From contig NC_047075.1 in the NCBI RefSeq assembly GCF_902459465.1, forward strand, positions 10,781,119 to 10,845,118: a stretch of 64,000 nucleotides of DNA, written 5' to 3'. Positions 44,987 through 56,277 of the stretch are shown here, piece after piece. The DNA is from Asterias rubens. Taxonomy: Eukaryota; Echinodermata; Asteroidea; Forcipulatida; Asteriidae. The position numbers were made by a program, and so were the translations under genes. Under the pieces are notes generated by a model. It was given only the letters and a program-made list of their open reading frames with translations, made no database searches and was not told where the DNA came from. Every line of letters begins with the position of its first letter. Within the stretch, counting starts at the first letter, position 1.

Positions 44987-45139
44987 CTTTCGACACAAAA
45001 CAACCGGTCTTTTTCAAGACCACCCCATCTTCCAAAGAGAGATTCAAATACGTTTAAACTGTGTCATTTTTAAATTAATCTGCTATCATCTTAGCAGATA
45101 TATTTAATAAATAAACATCATTCCCAATACACAATAAAC

Positions 45140-47156
45140 ATGGTGAATCGAAAACATAATAAAAGAAAGTCACTCGCACGAACCCATAGAAAAGCCAATC
45201 GCTTTTCTCGCCACTGCTCAACCCTGTCCCAACAGAGACAACATGATCTGTTATCAGATTTGGCTAATCAAAGCGAACAATACATAACGAACCTTTCCAG
45301 TGTTGAACTTTCTGTAGATCAGAAAATCGCACTAGGTAAAGGTTTAACCTTCGTTCCCACCCCAGCCAAACCAACACGCCGTTCTCTTTTGATAGATATA
45401 AACACTTTCAATCGAAGAATGAGAGTAAAATACCTTATGCATAACAAAACTTCCCGAACACAACCCTTCCAAACACCATCCACCTGGTCTCCCAAATCAA
45501 CCTTCAATATCAAACTTGAAGATTATCTGGAAGCCACAAAATTCGAACTTGCTCATATTCGTTTAAAACAACAAACAAACAATATGACTAAGAAACAAAG
45601 ATCAGCTCTTCTACAGTTGAAAAACAACAACAAAATCGTGATCAAACCATACGACAAAGGCAGAGGAATATGCATTATGAACACTCTTGACTATCTAGCC
45701 GTAGGCTTCCACCATCTTAGTTCTCAGCATTATCAACAGCTAGAACAAGATATTACACAAGACACGAGTCAACTAGTTCATAATGTCCTTACGAAAATGG
45801 CCAACCAAAACATCATCAACCGCAAAACATATGAGTACCTCGACCCCCTCAAACAGAAAGTGGTGTGCCCGACAATGTACTTTCTACCAAAAATACACAA
45901 AACTCCACCACCAGGAGAACATTTTATTGGTAGACCTATTATCAGCGGATGCACAAGCCCCACAGCAAAGATTTCTGAATTCGTGGACTACTTTCTCCTT
46001 CCGATAGTTACCTCGCAACCCACATATGTCCGTGACACAACAGACATTTTGCGTAAACTTGAAGAAACATCATTTCCACAAGATGTACTTATTACCAGCA
46101 TTGATGTTGTCTCAATGTACACAAATGTCCGCCAAACAGAGGCAATCAATTGTGTATGTAATGCGCTCGAACGAACAAATCATCAATATGCCATTAACAA
46201 ACCACATTCCTCATACATCCGTACTCTTCTGGAACTCATCATTGGGAGAAATTGTTTCCAATTCGGAAATAAATATTTCCTACAGAAAGTCGGTTGTGCC
46301 ATGGGCTCTACAGCCAGCCCTGAAATATGTGACATAACACTCCATGATCTCGAAAATCGAATCCTCCAACAAGCTGACAATATACTCACTTGGTGGCGCT
46401 ATAGAGACGACATTCTCATAATCTATAGCGGTAATATTGAAGAATTCAAAAACCTGGTAAATACCATGAATCAAATGCACCCTACCCTCAAATTAACTTT
46501 TGAGGCCTCAAACTGTTCAGTGAACTATCTCGACCTAACCATATTCAAAGGTAACAGATTCCGTGAAACTGGTATACTAGACACCAAGATCTACACCAAA
46601 CCCACGGAAACATATCAATACCTTCACAATCCTCATCTCACCCACCACATGTTTTTAACGCATTCATATACGGGGAAACCCTCCGCTTTGCAAGAAACAC
46701 CAACAACATTGAGGATCTTCAAGAGAGAGTTGAGACTTTCACAATAAATTAACAGCAAGAGGTTACACACATGATGAAATAAACACACAGATACAAAAAG
46801 TATCACGTCATGAACGTGCTAACATGATTCATAAACCACTGGAAGTACACCAGCAAAAAAATAAATCACCTCTCGTCTTCACGACAACATACAACCCGGC
46901 CCTTTTCCACAAGGATATATCACGGGCAATCACTAAACATTGGCCTCTAATCCATAGCGATGAAACACTCACGGAAATCTTTCCGAACACACCTTTCATT
47001 GCTTTCAAAAAATACAAAAACATACGGGAAAAGATCATCAGAGCCAAGTTGCCACCGGACACAACTGAGTCCGAAAGCGACATCGACGATCCCTCCCCCG
47101 AAAATAATTCTCCGGAATTACAAGAAACACTTGAGGATTTGATTGCTCTACTTTGA
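45140..47156 (+). pseudogene. Penelope-like reverse transcriptase (one frameshift)
   Basis: Hallmarks in order: KPYDKGRGICIMN, YFLPKIHK, GRPIISG, motif A SIDVVSMYTNV, the GCAMGSTASPE loop, motif C RYRDDILIIY and NYLDLTIF. These are Penelope RT motifs, related to telomerase. One extra T in the run 46652-46656 shifts the frame after HHMF. In the other frame the protein resumes as NAFIYGETLRFARNTNN and runs through PLVFTTTYNP to LEDLIALL. I see no GIY-YIG endonuclease motif downstream or in the N-terminal part, so this is an endonuclease-lacking type. Catalytic aspartates are intact. About 671 residues if read through. Confidence 0.88.
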
Positions 47157-47203
47157 ATACTATCCAACAAACGGTACATGCCTTGGTTATCTATTCAAAC
47201 ACA

Positions 47204-48222
47204 GTTGGTAAAAATTTACCACCAAGGTCTCGGCATTTTAAAACGAACCCTACTTGCCCTTACATTTTCACCCTTGTGGAAAATCATTTTTTGTATTTAG
47301 TTCAAGAGCGTATACTATACAAATGTCAAAAAACCAAGGCGAGTTTTAATACTCGTTTTAAGTTTTCCCTTAGAGAAAAATACATTAATGAAATTATCGC
47401 ACACCTAACCGAGTTTTAAAAAGATATATGTCACCAGGCAATATCATGTAGTAGAGGCATTGATACAATTTACCCTCCTATTGTTTGACGATGTTACTCT
47501 ACCAGTTTTGGTTTTAGTGTTATGGGGATCGGGCTTTTTTCTATTTATGCTCCAACTCTTTTGACTCAATTACCCATTCATTTGAGGGCTATCGTCAACT
47601 TTGGTATTGTTTACACTAAGAACATTTCTTTTAAAAAAAACATTATCTTTGAATTTTTGTACTTTTTTGTTTTGATTGCCTTTTCTGGTGTTGTTATATT
47701 GTGGATCCTCTCGTATTGGTTTATCGCATTGTTTGTATTTTTGTCGTTTGTACAGCGTTTTAAGATGTAAACCAGTGAGATCAAAACCAGTAACAACGAT
47801 GTTGACGAAAAACAAACCCGTTACTTGTAAAGGGAGCTGTTTGCAGGTTATAGATGTATGTGTGTAGGTTAAGGTCATATCTTTTCCGACATACAAAACA
47901 CTAGCAGTGAAATTGAGTTTTTGGAGTTTTAATCCTTAGGTGCACAAGGCGGCCGCTATGTAGTGACCACCAAAACACGTCAAACTGGACTTCTAAGAAC
48001 AGTCATAACTTAACAACTTCAACACCCACGCTCACCGTCCTCATTTGGTTGTTTGGAGCGCTTGGTGAGCTTTCGTTTTGTGTTATGTCCACCAGGGGTG
48101 CTGTAGAAAGTGAGAAAATTACGCTCGAACATGGTAATTTTTTAAGGGTTTAATTTTTTTTTAGACTGTGCACCGAAAGATACAAGTCAAGTTGCCTTCG
48201 TTTTCGTTTAGATACTCTACAC
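47204..48222. other. Spacer after the Penelope element
   Basis: AT-rich open stretches (for example 47522-47770) encode hydrophobic, low-complexity chains without a recognised family or splice sites. I cannot support a gene. Confidence 0.4.
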
Positions 48223-48466
48223 TACTCTATACTATTATTCACCGACGCGTGAATTAGGCCACTTCATGAAAGCCATCATTGTCTGGTGATGCTGAACGGG
48301 TCATTACAAGTTGCTGAGCCGATAGTATTTTGCTAATTATAACCTTTGTACCACACATAAAAGTGCAGTGCTTTGGTACGGTGACCTGTTGCAATAACCT
48401 AATAGTAACAGCAGAAGCGAGTCTTGTAAATTGCCAATTGTTTGAGATTCTTTGCCAATAATGTCG
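48223..48466. repeat. Direct duplication, copy 1 (element-free)
   Basis: Shares CCGACGCGTG, TTGCTGAGCCGAT and CTTTGTACCACAC with 48597-48640 plus 48882-49062. Here CACTTCATGAAAGCC is uninterrupted, giving a paralogous empty site for element H. Confidence 0.7.
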
Positions 48467-48596
48467 GTTGAAAATGTATCAATCAAATGTGTGTTAATTC
48501 AAATACACTTAATTCAAGCACGTCTTAAATTTGTTTAATGCCTTGCTGTACGGATTTCTACAAACTAAGTGGTTTATATAAAACAAATATATATTT

Positions 48597-49062
48597 CCTT
48601 TATACTGTTATTCCCCGACGCGTGTATTACGCTACTTCATTTTAGGGAGGTTTGGCTGCACGTTACCCGAGCAAAAACGTGAACGTGAACGTCAGAAACT
48701 ATTGTCGTTTATAGGTGACGTCACCACTTTGGGCTTGTTTCATGCGGTATGATGACGTCTGTGCAATTGAGTGAAGGAAATGGTAACTTCACGTATGCTT
48801 AAAACGTGAGACTTTTACAACAAACTTTTCTGCCGTTCACGTTCACGTTTCTGCTCGCGTAACGTGCAGCTAAACCTTCCATTGAAAGCCACCCTTGTCT
48901 GATGCTGAGCAGGCTTTGAAAAGTTGCTGAGCCGATGCAGTTCTTTTGTTAATAATAACCCTTGTATCACACAACAAATTGCGGTGCTTTGTTATGTGAC
49001 CTATTGCCATGACCTTTGTAACAACATAAGCGAATCCAGTAAATTGTGAGTTGTTTGCAGGA
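48597..49062. repeat. Direct duplication, copy 2 (interrupted by element H)
   Basis: The duplicated sequence is split at CTTCAT by element H and resumes with CATTGAAAGCC at about 48880. Confidence 0.7.
48647..48878. mobile_element. Inverted-repeat element H, copy 2
   Basis: Left end GGTTTGGCTGCACGTTAC and right end GTAACGTGCAGCTAAACC are inverted repeats that extend about 45 bp through AACGTGAACGTGAACG. It is inserted in a duplicated host segment; a short CAT flank on both sides is the likely target duplication. Confidence 0.8.
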
Positions 49063-49159
49063 AGTATAGTTGGCATAAACAAGGTCTCTGTCAGGAGTGT
49101 CAGTTGATGTGTTATTTCAGATATACAAAATATGTGGGGGGCTATTTATGACTTTTTTA

Positions 49160-49545
49160 CAAAACCAATATAAATATAAAATGAAAACAATATATGTAGA
49201 ACGAAATGAATATATACAGGACGAAATAAAACAAATACAGAACGAAATATGAAACATATATAGAACGAAAATAAGTATACAGAACGAAATAAAATATAGT
49301 TAAAATGCAATAAAAATATAGAGAACGAAATAAAAAAATATAGAACGAAAATAAATATATAGAACGAACAAAATATATATAGAACGAAACAAGAATGTAT
49401 ATAGAACGCAATAAAATGTATATAGAATGAAATTTAAAAAAATTTGAAAAAACTATAGAACTATAGAAATATATGGGACGAGACATAAAATATAGATCGA
49501 ATCAGAAATATATAGAACGACAACAAAAAATATATTGAACGAAGC
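49160..49545. repeat. Degenerate AT-rich tandem repeat (TATAGAACGAAAT)
   Basis: About twenty irregular units of 16-24 bp built on TATAGAACGAAATAAA. The long minus-strand open frame across it is a by-product. Confidence 0.85.
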
Positions 49546-49580
49546 GCCCCGTTCGATGAATAAGGGCCAGGGGTTGTACA

Positions 49581-49897
49581 ACATTAGCATAATAGCACGA
49601 ACATTAGTATAATAGCACGAACATTAGCATAATAGCACGAACATTAGCATAATAGCACGAACATTAGCATAATAGCACGAACATTAGCATAATAGCATGA
49701 ACATTAGCATAATAGCACGAACATTAGCATAATAGCACGAACATTAGCATAGTAGCACGAACATTAGCATAATAGCACGAACATTAGCATAGTAGCACGA
49801 ACAATAGCATAATAGCACGAACATCAGCATAATAGCACGAACACTAGCATAGTAGCACGAACATTAGCATAATAGCACGAACATTAGCATAATAGCA
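49581..49897. repeat. 20-bp minisatellite, about 16 units
   Basis: Head-to-tail copies of ACATTAGCATAATAGCACGA with a few single-base variants. There are no spacers, so it is not a CRISPR array. Confidence 0.95.
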
Positions 49898-50828
49898 GTA
49901 AGCGCCGCCCGAGCGACGGACCAGTATGCTAGACTTGCTACACTTCCTTACTGCTGACGATAAACGTTGAATTAACTGTCGCTGTTGTAAGGACGGCTAC
50001 ACGACTGAACACGTTAACTAAAAAATGTCAATGACCTTTTGATAATCACACAGCCACAGATAATTTTTTCCCAATATTGGGGAACAAACTGCAACTAGGG
50101 ATTACATTCAGGCAGGTTTGAACTGAACTTAATTACCAACAAATATAGAAGAAAACAAGGGAATGCATGCAGCTTGACTTGCTGCGTTTCAGAACTTTTC
50201 CTTCTTTTGTTTCGGTCACCACGGCATGCAGCATGCGTTATAAGAACACAACCGTGTACTTGTAGTAAGGGAATCCAACTTTCTGAGTATTATGTAATAC
50301 TAGAGGAACTCACTTTAGCCAGCAAAGTTCAAGATCAATTACTATGAATACTAAACCATGACTACAAATAAACCAAGAACACGGTGCCAATAATTTTTTT
50401 GAACAGATTACAAGTCAAAAGCCATAATACCTTGAGAAGCAGGCTTTGCTGATATTATGAGGTAAGTTACGCCGGGGTTGAAATTGTTTATGCAATGTTC
50501 ATTGATACTATTTATTAAAAAAGTGGTGCAAGAAGAACTTCTCTGAGACTCTGAAAAAAGAGACTTATTTATCAGCATAAAAACAAATAAAAGCAACAAT
50601 AGTACAAAAGGTTATTATTAAAAGATATAATTTGGTAACTTGAAACAAAGGAAGGAGAATCGATTATGCTAACGGTAAGGGTGGCTAGAGGGGGATGAAT
50701 TCTGTAGTGTGTCAGGCGAGGATGATTGGAATGTGGTGCAAAACAAAGTAGTGCACGTTATGATGAACATTAAAGTATGGGTCATCAAGACCAGAGCTTG
50801 AATATCAAAAAGTACTTAAAATTGATAA
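49898..50828. other. Non-coding spacer
   Basis: I see no exon, RNA gene or known repeat family here. Confidence 0.4.
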
Positions 50829-50882
50829 ACCAAGTGAAGAGACTGGTCTTTGACAATTACCAATAGTGTCCAGTGTCTTTAA
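50829..50882 (+). repeat. Right end of repeat family A
   Basis: Only the last 54 bp of the family remain, ending AGTGTCCAGTGTCTTTAA. Confidence 0.7.
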
Positions 50883-51399
50883 GGTGTGAACCCTGAACCC
50901 ACCGCCATTCCCATTCTACCGCCTTCTTAATTTTTGTATCGGTTTCTAAAATTCGTTTTGAGCTACAATTTTAGTAGTAGTTAATTTGCTAACGTTTCGT
51001 TGTAGGTTGCTTATTTTTTTTATACGGACCATCCTGGAGTTTTTACACTCGGCTGCCATAAATCTCAGGAGCCAGTACGAGAATTTCCTTCCTTTTCCCT
51101 TTGGGTTTTTTGAAGTTTTTTGCTCTTCTCAGGTTGGTCCCGCAGGCGGTACTTCATTGTTTACACCTCCACAGTCCTCAGGTATATTCATTCAGCTGTT
51201 ATAGTTTGCTACTTTGGGGTTTTTGTTAAATGTATTTTCATTATTATAACTATGGTATTCTGCGTTGACGGGATGAACCGTATTTTAGTCGCTTTGTCTT
51301 AATTTGCTAACAACCGGGGAATATGTGCTGTTTATTTAACTGTGCTATATTTGCTATAGTTTCAAGTTCCTTTGCAAACCTTTTATTTTAACGCTTTTG

Positions 51400-51640
51400 G
51401 TTTCGCGGTACAGCCTCGTCCGGAAACCTGTATGCAGTAGTAGTTTCGGAGACCTCGCGGATTTAGCTGCGGCCGGAGGTTAGTTTTGCTATTGGTTGAT
51501 TTACTGTTGTTGATTTTGCGGATTTATGCAACTGCCGGACATTAGTTTGGCTTTAACTGCTTTATTTATCACTTTTGATTTCGCGGGTGATGCGACTACC
51601 GGGAATCAGTTCAGCTTGTTGGTTTGCATTAAACACATTT
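51400..51640. repeat. Diverged tandem repeat, about 63-bp unit
   Basis: Three units begin with GCGGATTT or GCGGGTGA and contain GCCGGA or ACCGGGAA followed by a TTAGTTTGGCTTTA-like stretch. Possibly the 5' UTR of a retroelement; not decided. The rest of 50883-52565 holds nothing else I recognise. Confidence 0.4.
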
Positions 51641-52565
51641 TAGAAGATCTTGCGGATGGCAGGCAACTGCTGGAGATCTGGTTAAGTTGTATAAAATACA
51701 AGCATTTTGTTAGGGGCGAATTCAAAATTAAACAATCGGTAACTCGGGGTAAATCTTCAATTCCCCCCGGGGTATTACGAGGCAAAAGGAAGTCGGGCCA
51801 TAATTAGCTCATTATCTACGTGTGATATCGCCGCCGGCCACGCTGCGGTTTGGCAGAGTCTTGGTCAATCCGTAATTGATACCGTTCAACAATAGATAAG
51901 TGGAGTTTGCGGTCCATTGGTTTCTTAAGAAACATTGAGTACCTGAAGGAGGCCAAGTCTTGCCCACTGAGAAATTATACAGAAACTGATATTTCACAAA
52001 ATATATAAAGTTTTGTATTTCCCCCCGCAAAATAGTTAAAATTTACAAGATGTTAAGGTTAACAGCATTTTCAATGAAGAAAAACGAGCCAGGATGAGTC
52101 AAATTGCATGCTTAGGTTTTTTTGTTGTTTTATTTTCAAATTGCTAAATCACCAAAACTTAAATACATGTAGTTAACCAAAACATATTCTGTTACTCATG
52201 AACTGTAATAAATACATAAAATAGCAAAAAATATATCACTATGGTCTGTGTTTTACAACTAATAAATTAGTTCTTTAGTTCTTACAAACAGATTGACACT
52301 TGTTCATCACTGTTTATAAAACATTTTAAACAATCGGCTCCTCACGATCAGACATCCTTACTTGTTTCGAAAAGTAGACAATTTTGTGTGTTTATTAAAA
52401 AAATAGTTTACAATTGCTCGTTCAGTAGTTTGTGATAGTTGGTTTAATTAACGACTATGTCGACACTTGTCATTTTCAACGGAACGAATTTAGACAAACG
52501 ATTTCCACTTTACCTCTCCTGGAAATTCCCGCTCTACTACATCTAACATTGACATCAATAATCGT

Positions 52566-54100
52566 CTATCTAATCTGTCCTTGCGTAATTTGTCCGTCCT
52601 TACTTAAAACAGTGGTACCGTCAAAATAAGACTTTTTCATAATGTTTGCGAAGAAAAAAAAAAAAAACATCAAACCCCGCACAAACGATGATGCTTTGGT
52701 GCACTTCCGACGGAGAGAATCACATTGATGGGCGTTGATTAAAACTGGATCGTATATTTGGTCCGGGTTAAATTCTTCATGGCGGATTGGAACGACAACG
52801 TTGCCGCCAGTCACTACGGCTGGTCCTCGATGTTGGGCGATTGGTGCTTGCACAGGTAGGACGAAAGGTGGGAGAATGTTTTCATTGGCGGGTGCGGGGA
52901 TGGTTGGTTCGGCGGGAATGGGTTGATCGGCGGGTTCCGAGATTGGTTGATCGGCGGGTTCAGGGATAGATTGTTCGGCGGGTTCCGGGATAGGTGGATC
53001 GGCGGGGATAGGTGGATCGGCGGGGATAGGTGGATCGGCGGGGATAGGTGGATCGGCAGGTTCCGGCATTGGAGGTTGATCGGCGGGGATAGGTTGATCG
53101 GCAGGTTCAGGGATAGGTTGATCGGCGGGTTCCGGGATAGGTTGATCGGCGGGTTCAGGGATAGGTTGATCGGCGGGTTCAGGGATAGGTTGATCGGCGG
53201 GTTCAGGGATAGTTTGTTCGGCGGGTTCCGGGATTGGTTGATCGGCGGGTTCAGGGATAGGTTGATCGGCGGGTTCCGGGATAGGTTGATCGGCGGGTTC
53301 AGGGATAGGTTGATCGGCGGGTTCAGGGATAGTTTGTTCGGCGGGTTCCGGGATTGGTTGATCGGCGGGTTCAGGGATAGGTGGATCGGCGGGGATAGGT
53401 GGATCGGCGGGGATAGGTGGATCGGCGGGGATAGGTGGATCGGCAGGTTCCGGCATTGGAGGTTGATCGGCGGGGATAGGTTGATCGGCGGGTTCTGGGG
53501 TAGGGGGTTGATCGGCAGGTTCTGGGGTAGGGGGTTGATCGGCAGGTTCAGGGGTAGGGGGTTGATCGGCAGGTTCTGGGGTAGGGGGTTGATCGGCAGG
53601 TTCAGGTGTAGGGGGTTGATCGGCGGGTTCAGGGATTGATTGATCGGCAGGTTCCGGGATAGGTGGATCGGCGGGGAGAGGTTAATCGGTTGGTTCGATG
53701 ATAGGGGGTTGATCGGCGGGTTCGGGGTTTGGTTCATCGTCGGGTTTGGGGATAGGTTGATCAGCAGGTTTGAGAATGTTTCCTTCGCCGGCATGAGAAA
53801 CATTTCCCTCGTGACTGACTTTTCTGACAAGCCATCCTTTTAACAGGTTTAATGTTCCCTTCACAATGTCAAACATTTTTGCGCAGGTGTCAAGGACTTC
53901 TGCATTTTCCTCTGCTTGCAGACGTTGCTCCTCCCGGATTTCTTGAATGGCCGAGAAAGTGACCTGCTGCTGCTGTTACATCTCTTGCAACATCTTCACT
54001 ATCGAGGTTCCAGATGATGGACTCTTTGGTCTCACCAGTGACGAAAGCGGCGCATCATCATGACTGCCATCAGACCCTGACATGACCCGTTGACGTTTTG
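52566..54100 (-). pseudogene. Proline-rich PADQ-repeat protein, large exon with stops
   Basis: Minus-strand exon beginning after a long pyrimidine tract ending CCATCAG (acceptor at 54101-54103). One frame runs 54100 to 52566 with only two stops, TAA at 53976-53978 and TAA at 53682-53684, each where the repeat or context suggests glutamine (CAA). Order: MSGSDGSHDDAPLSSL, a charged helix (FSAIQEIREEQRLQAEENAE), GTLNLLKGWLVRK, about 25 repeats of 8-9 residues (PIPEPADQ, PPTPEPADQ) and 6-residue PIPADP units, then FVLPVQAP and a C-terminal part (LRRKCTKASSFVRGLM ... FDGTTVLSKDGQ). That part is weakly BEN-domain-like, with a poly-F tract from a T homopolymer. Function unknown; the BEN idea is a guess. 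Confidence 0.45.
52900..53780. repeat. Coding minisatellite, 18-, 24- and 27-bp units
   Basis: Units such as GGTTGATCGGCGGGTTCAGG in 24-bp or 27-bp form mix with an 18-bp unit, GGTGGATCGGCGGGGATA. All lengths are multiples of three, so the frame survives copy-number change and several other frames stay open by accident. Confidence 0.9.
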
Positions 54101-55730
54101 CTGATGGAAAAAAAAAAAAAAAAATACAAATTGTTATATTCAACACAAAATTATACAATACAACCATGGGTATTATAATCTAGTAGTCAAAACAACAAAT
54201 ATCTTTCTTCCAACAAACAGCATATAGATTATTTCGGTTTGGTCTTCTGCCTAGGGTATTGTTTGTTTTGTTTTCGTAATAGTATCAAAGGAAAATTAAT
54301 TTTAAATGAAAAAGGGGGGGGGGGTGAGTTTGTCACTTTTTTTGTTTATAACTGTTCTGATTGTTTGTTGTTTAAGTTAATACTGTCTGTCCTATAAACC
54401 ATCTGCCTTGAAAAATTTTAACTATCCATTCACATTGTATTTTTGGGGGGCCAATGGCTTCTTTTTAAATATAATCTTGAAACCAGGGAAGCCACATACC
54501 AAAGAACTGCCCCCCCCCCCCCGTGGCCCTGCTTGTATGCTTCTTCAATATAAATTAAAGGAATTACATTATTCTACTTACGGAGGTGTCCAATGTTCAT
54601 TTTCGGTGGAGTTTTAGAAGACCTCTTTGCATTTTCACGATGAATCTCTTTCGAAATGTAAACAAAAGGTTGAAGTTGCGGTGAAACTGGAAACGAATTG
54701 TGGATCGTCTGGTAAAGTGCACCCAGTCAACTGGCAGGCATGGTTCGCTGAATATTATATTAGCTCATTGCAGCATAAACAAATAAAAGGCTGCTCAGGC
54801 CACTCTGTTGATCAAACCAAAGTGTTTCTGTGTCGTATGTGGTAATAACTACTAATACGCGTAGGGCAAGTGCATGTACAATTTCTTTTGTGTAACCTAT
54901 GCATATCAAAGAAACAAATTGTGCGTTTTGTTTGCGTGTTCATAAAGACTTATAAAGCGGTACTCATAGATGGTGGCCTTTTTTTATGCTGAACAGATAC
55001 AATTATTATGACCGCGAGTAGTTGCACAGGTGGTTGAGTCAAAACAGGAGTCTCTCTTAGGGAATACAACTTCAAAATTGAATAGTTTCCAAGGTCGCAA
55101 AAAGTCGAAAACAAATTTGGTTTTAGACTGTTCCTGAAGGTGTAGGCTTCCGAAAATCGGTGGCATTTTATATTTCCTTTGTCTCTGATTAAAAATAATG
55201 ACAGTTATGAGGCATTTTATCTGATTTGTCAGGCTTTTTCAAACAGTAAACATATTATTATTTTAATTGTCATGAATTATAGACAATAAACAACCATTGA
55301 AGCGGTTTTCATGGCGTTATCTTGATGAGCTGTTCGGGGCAGCGAGTTAAAATACCTTATTAAGTGCAACGGTTTTGCCGCACTTTTTAACCACTTTGTG
55401 ACAAAATAGAGCTATAACCCGTATTTTATAGTTATTTTTGTTTTCCATTAATTCCTTCCATTAGGAACAATCACAACAATTGAAGTTTTAGATTTCTGAA
55501 ATGATAACAAAGTGCCTATTTTTGGCGCAGTTTTGCCTTGACCTGCCCACTGTGCCCTGGTTTCATGTCACAATTAAACAGCTTTGATTGAATCTCCGAG
55601 GAAAGTAAAAGGAAATCTTAAACTCGATATCTTTAATGTTTTATATTGCCTCCAGGTGAACCTCTGAGTCTTTAATAGTACATGTCATTTTTTTTCTTAA
55701 GTGGATATATTAAAAGAAATTGATTAATTT
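54101..55730. other. Non-coding spacer
   Basis: Contains a poly-A run at 54108-54124, G runs near 54314 and C runs near 54511. No exon recognised. Confidence 0.4.
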
Positions 55731-56277
55731 TTAAAGGCAGTGGGCACTGTTGACGATGTGACCTCTGACGTCACTCGAAAACCATAACATGATTCGCGGG
55801 CATACCGCCGGGCAAAACCTTTTGGGTTTTAGCAGCCAGCTAAAAAGTATATGCAATCTTTGTGCCCGGCGAGACACGTATACAGTGTTTTGTCAACAGA
55901 GGGCGGTTTAAATGTAAACATAGGTCACATCATCTATTGGTAATTATTCAAAATAATTATTAACAAAAAGCCTTACTTGGTAACGAGTAATAGAGAGCTG
56001 TTGGTATAAAACATTGTGAGAAACGGCTCCCTCTGCTTGTTCTTGAGAAAGAAGTAATTTTCCACGCATTTGATTTCAAGACCTCATATTTAGAATTTGA
56101 GGTCTCGAAATCATGCATCTGAAAGCACACAATTTCGTGTGACAAGGGTTCTCTTTTTTCTTTTATTATTATCTCGCAACTTCGACGACCAATTGAGCTC
56201 AAATGTTCACAGGTTTGGCATGTGTTGAGATACACCAAGTGAAAAGACTGGTATTTGACAATTACTAACAGTGTCCA
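55731..56277 (+). mobile_element. Repeat family A, copy 4, interrupted
   Basis: Starts TTAAAGGCAGTGGGCACTGT, is split by the element at 55755-55931, then continues through the family body to AACAGTGTCCA, where family B begins at once. Confidence 0.75.
55755..55931. mobile_element. Small nested element, 10-bp perfect terminal repeats
   Basis: GATGTGACCT at 55755 and AGGTCACATC at 55922-55931 are perfect inverted repeats around a GC-richer body. It sits exactly within the family A left end. Confidence 0.65.

Larger units (their letters stand above)
43888..47203 (+). mobile_element. Penelope-like retroelement (main copy)
   Basis: Contains a 5' leader (43889-44267), an ORF1 (44268-44986) and an RT ORF (45140-47156), followed by about 47 bp shared with the inverted copy. 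Only three coding lesions are visible across about 2.7 kb, so the copy is fairly young. It diverges from the inverted copy at 47203, just before where the ribozyme would be expected. Confidence 0.88.

Noticed and set aside
45140..46747. Telomerase reverse transcriptase or a viral polymerase
   Set aside because: The YFLPKIHK, GRPIISG and RYRDD motifs and the linked ORF1 and pseudo-LTR layout identify a Penelope-like element.
47522..47770. Hydrophobic ORF as a membrane protein gene
   Set aside because: It is AT-rich low-complexity sequence without splice signals, family motifs or a partner copy.
49157..49486. Minus-strand ORF of 109 residues rich in FYIY
   Set aside because: It is a translation of an AT-rich tandem repeat with no other coding evidence.
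49581..49897. CRISPR-like array of 20-bp repeats
   Set aside because: The units are directly contiguous with no spacers, and the sequence is animal DNA; it is a minisatellite.
52923..53639. Plus-strand ORF of 238 residues with IGGFRDR repeats
   Set aside because: It is the antisense reading of the minisatellite. The minus frame has a splice acceptor, non-repetitive flanks and a plausible start, so it is preferred.
52566..54100. Stop-codon recoding (TAA read as glutamine) in the PADQ gene
   Set aside because: Genes elsewhere in the window use normal stops, and two C-to-T changes are a simpler explanation.
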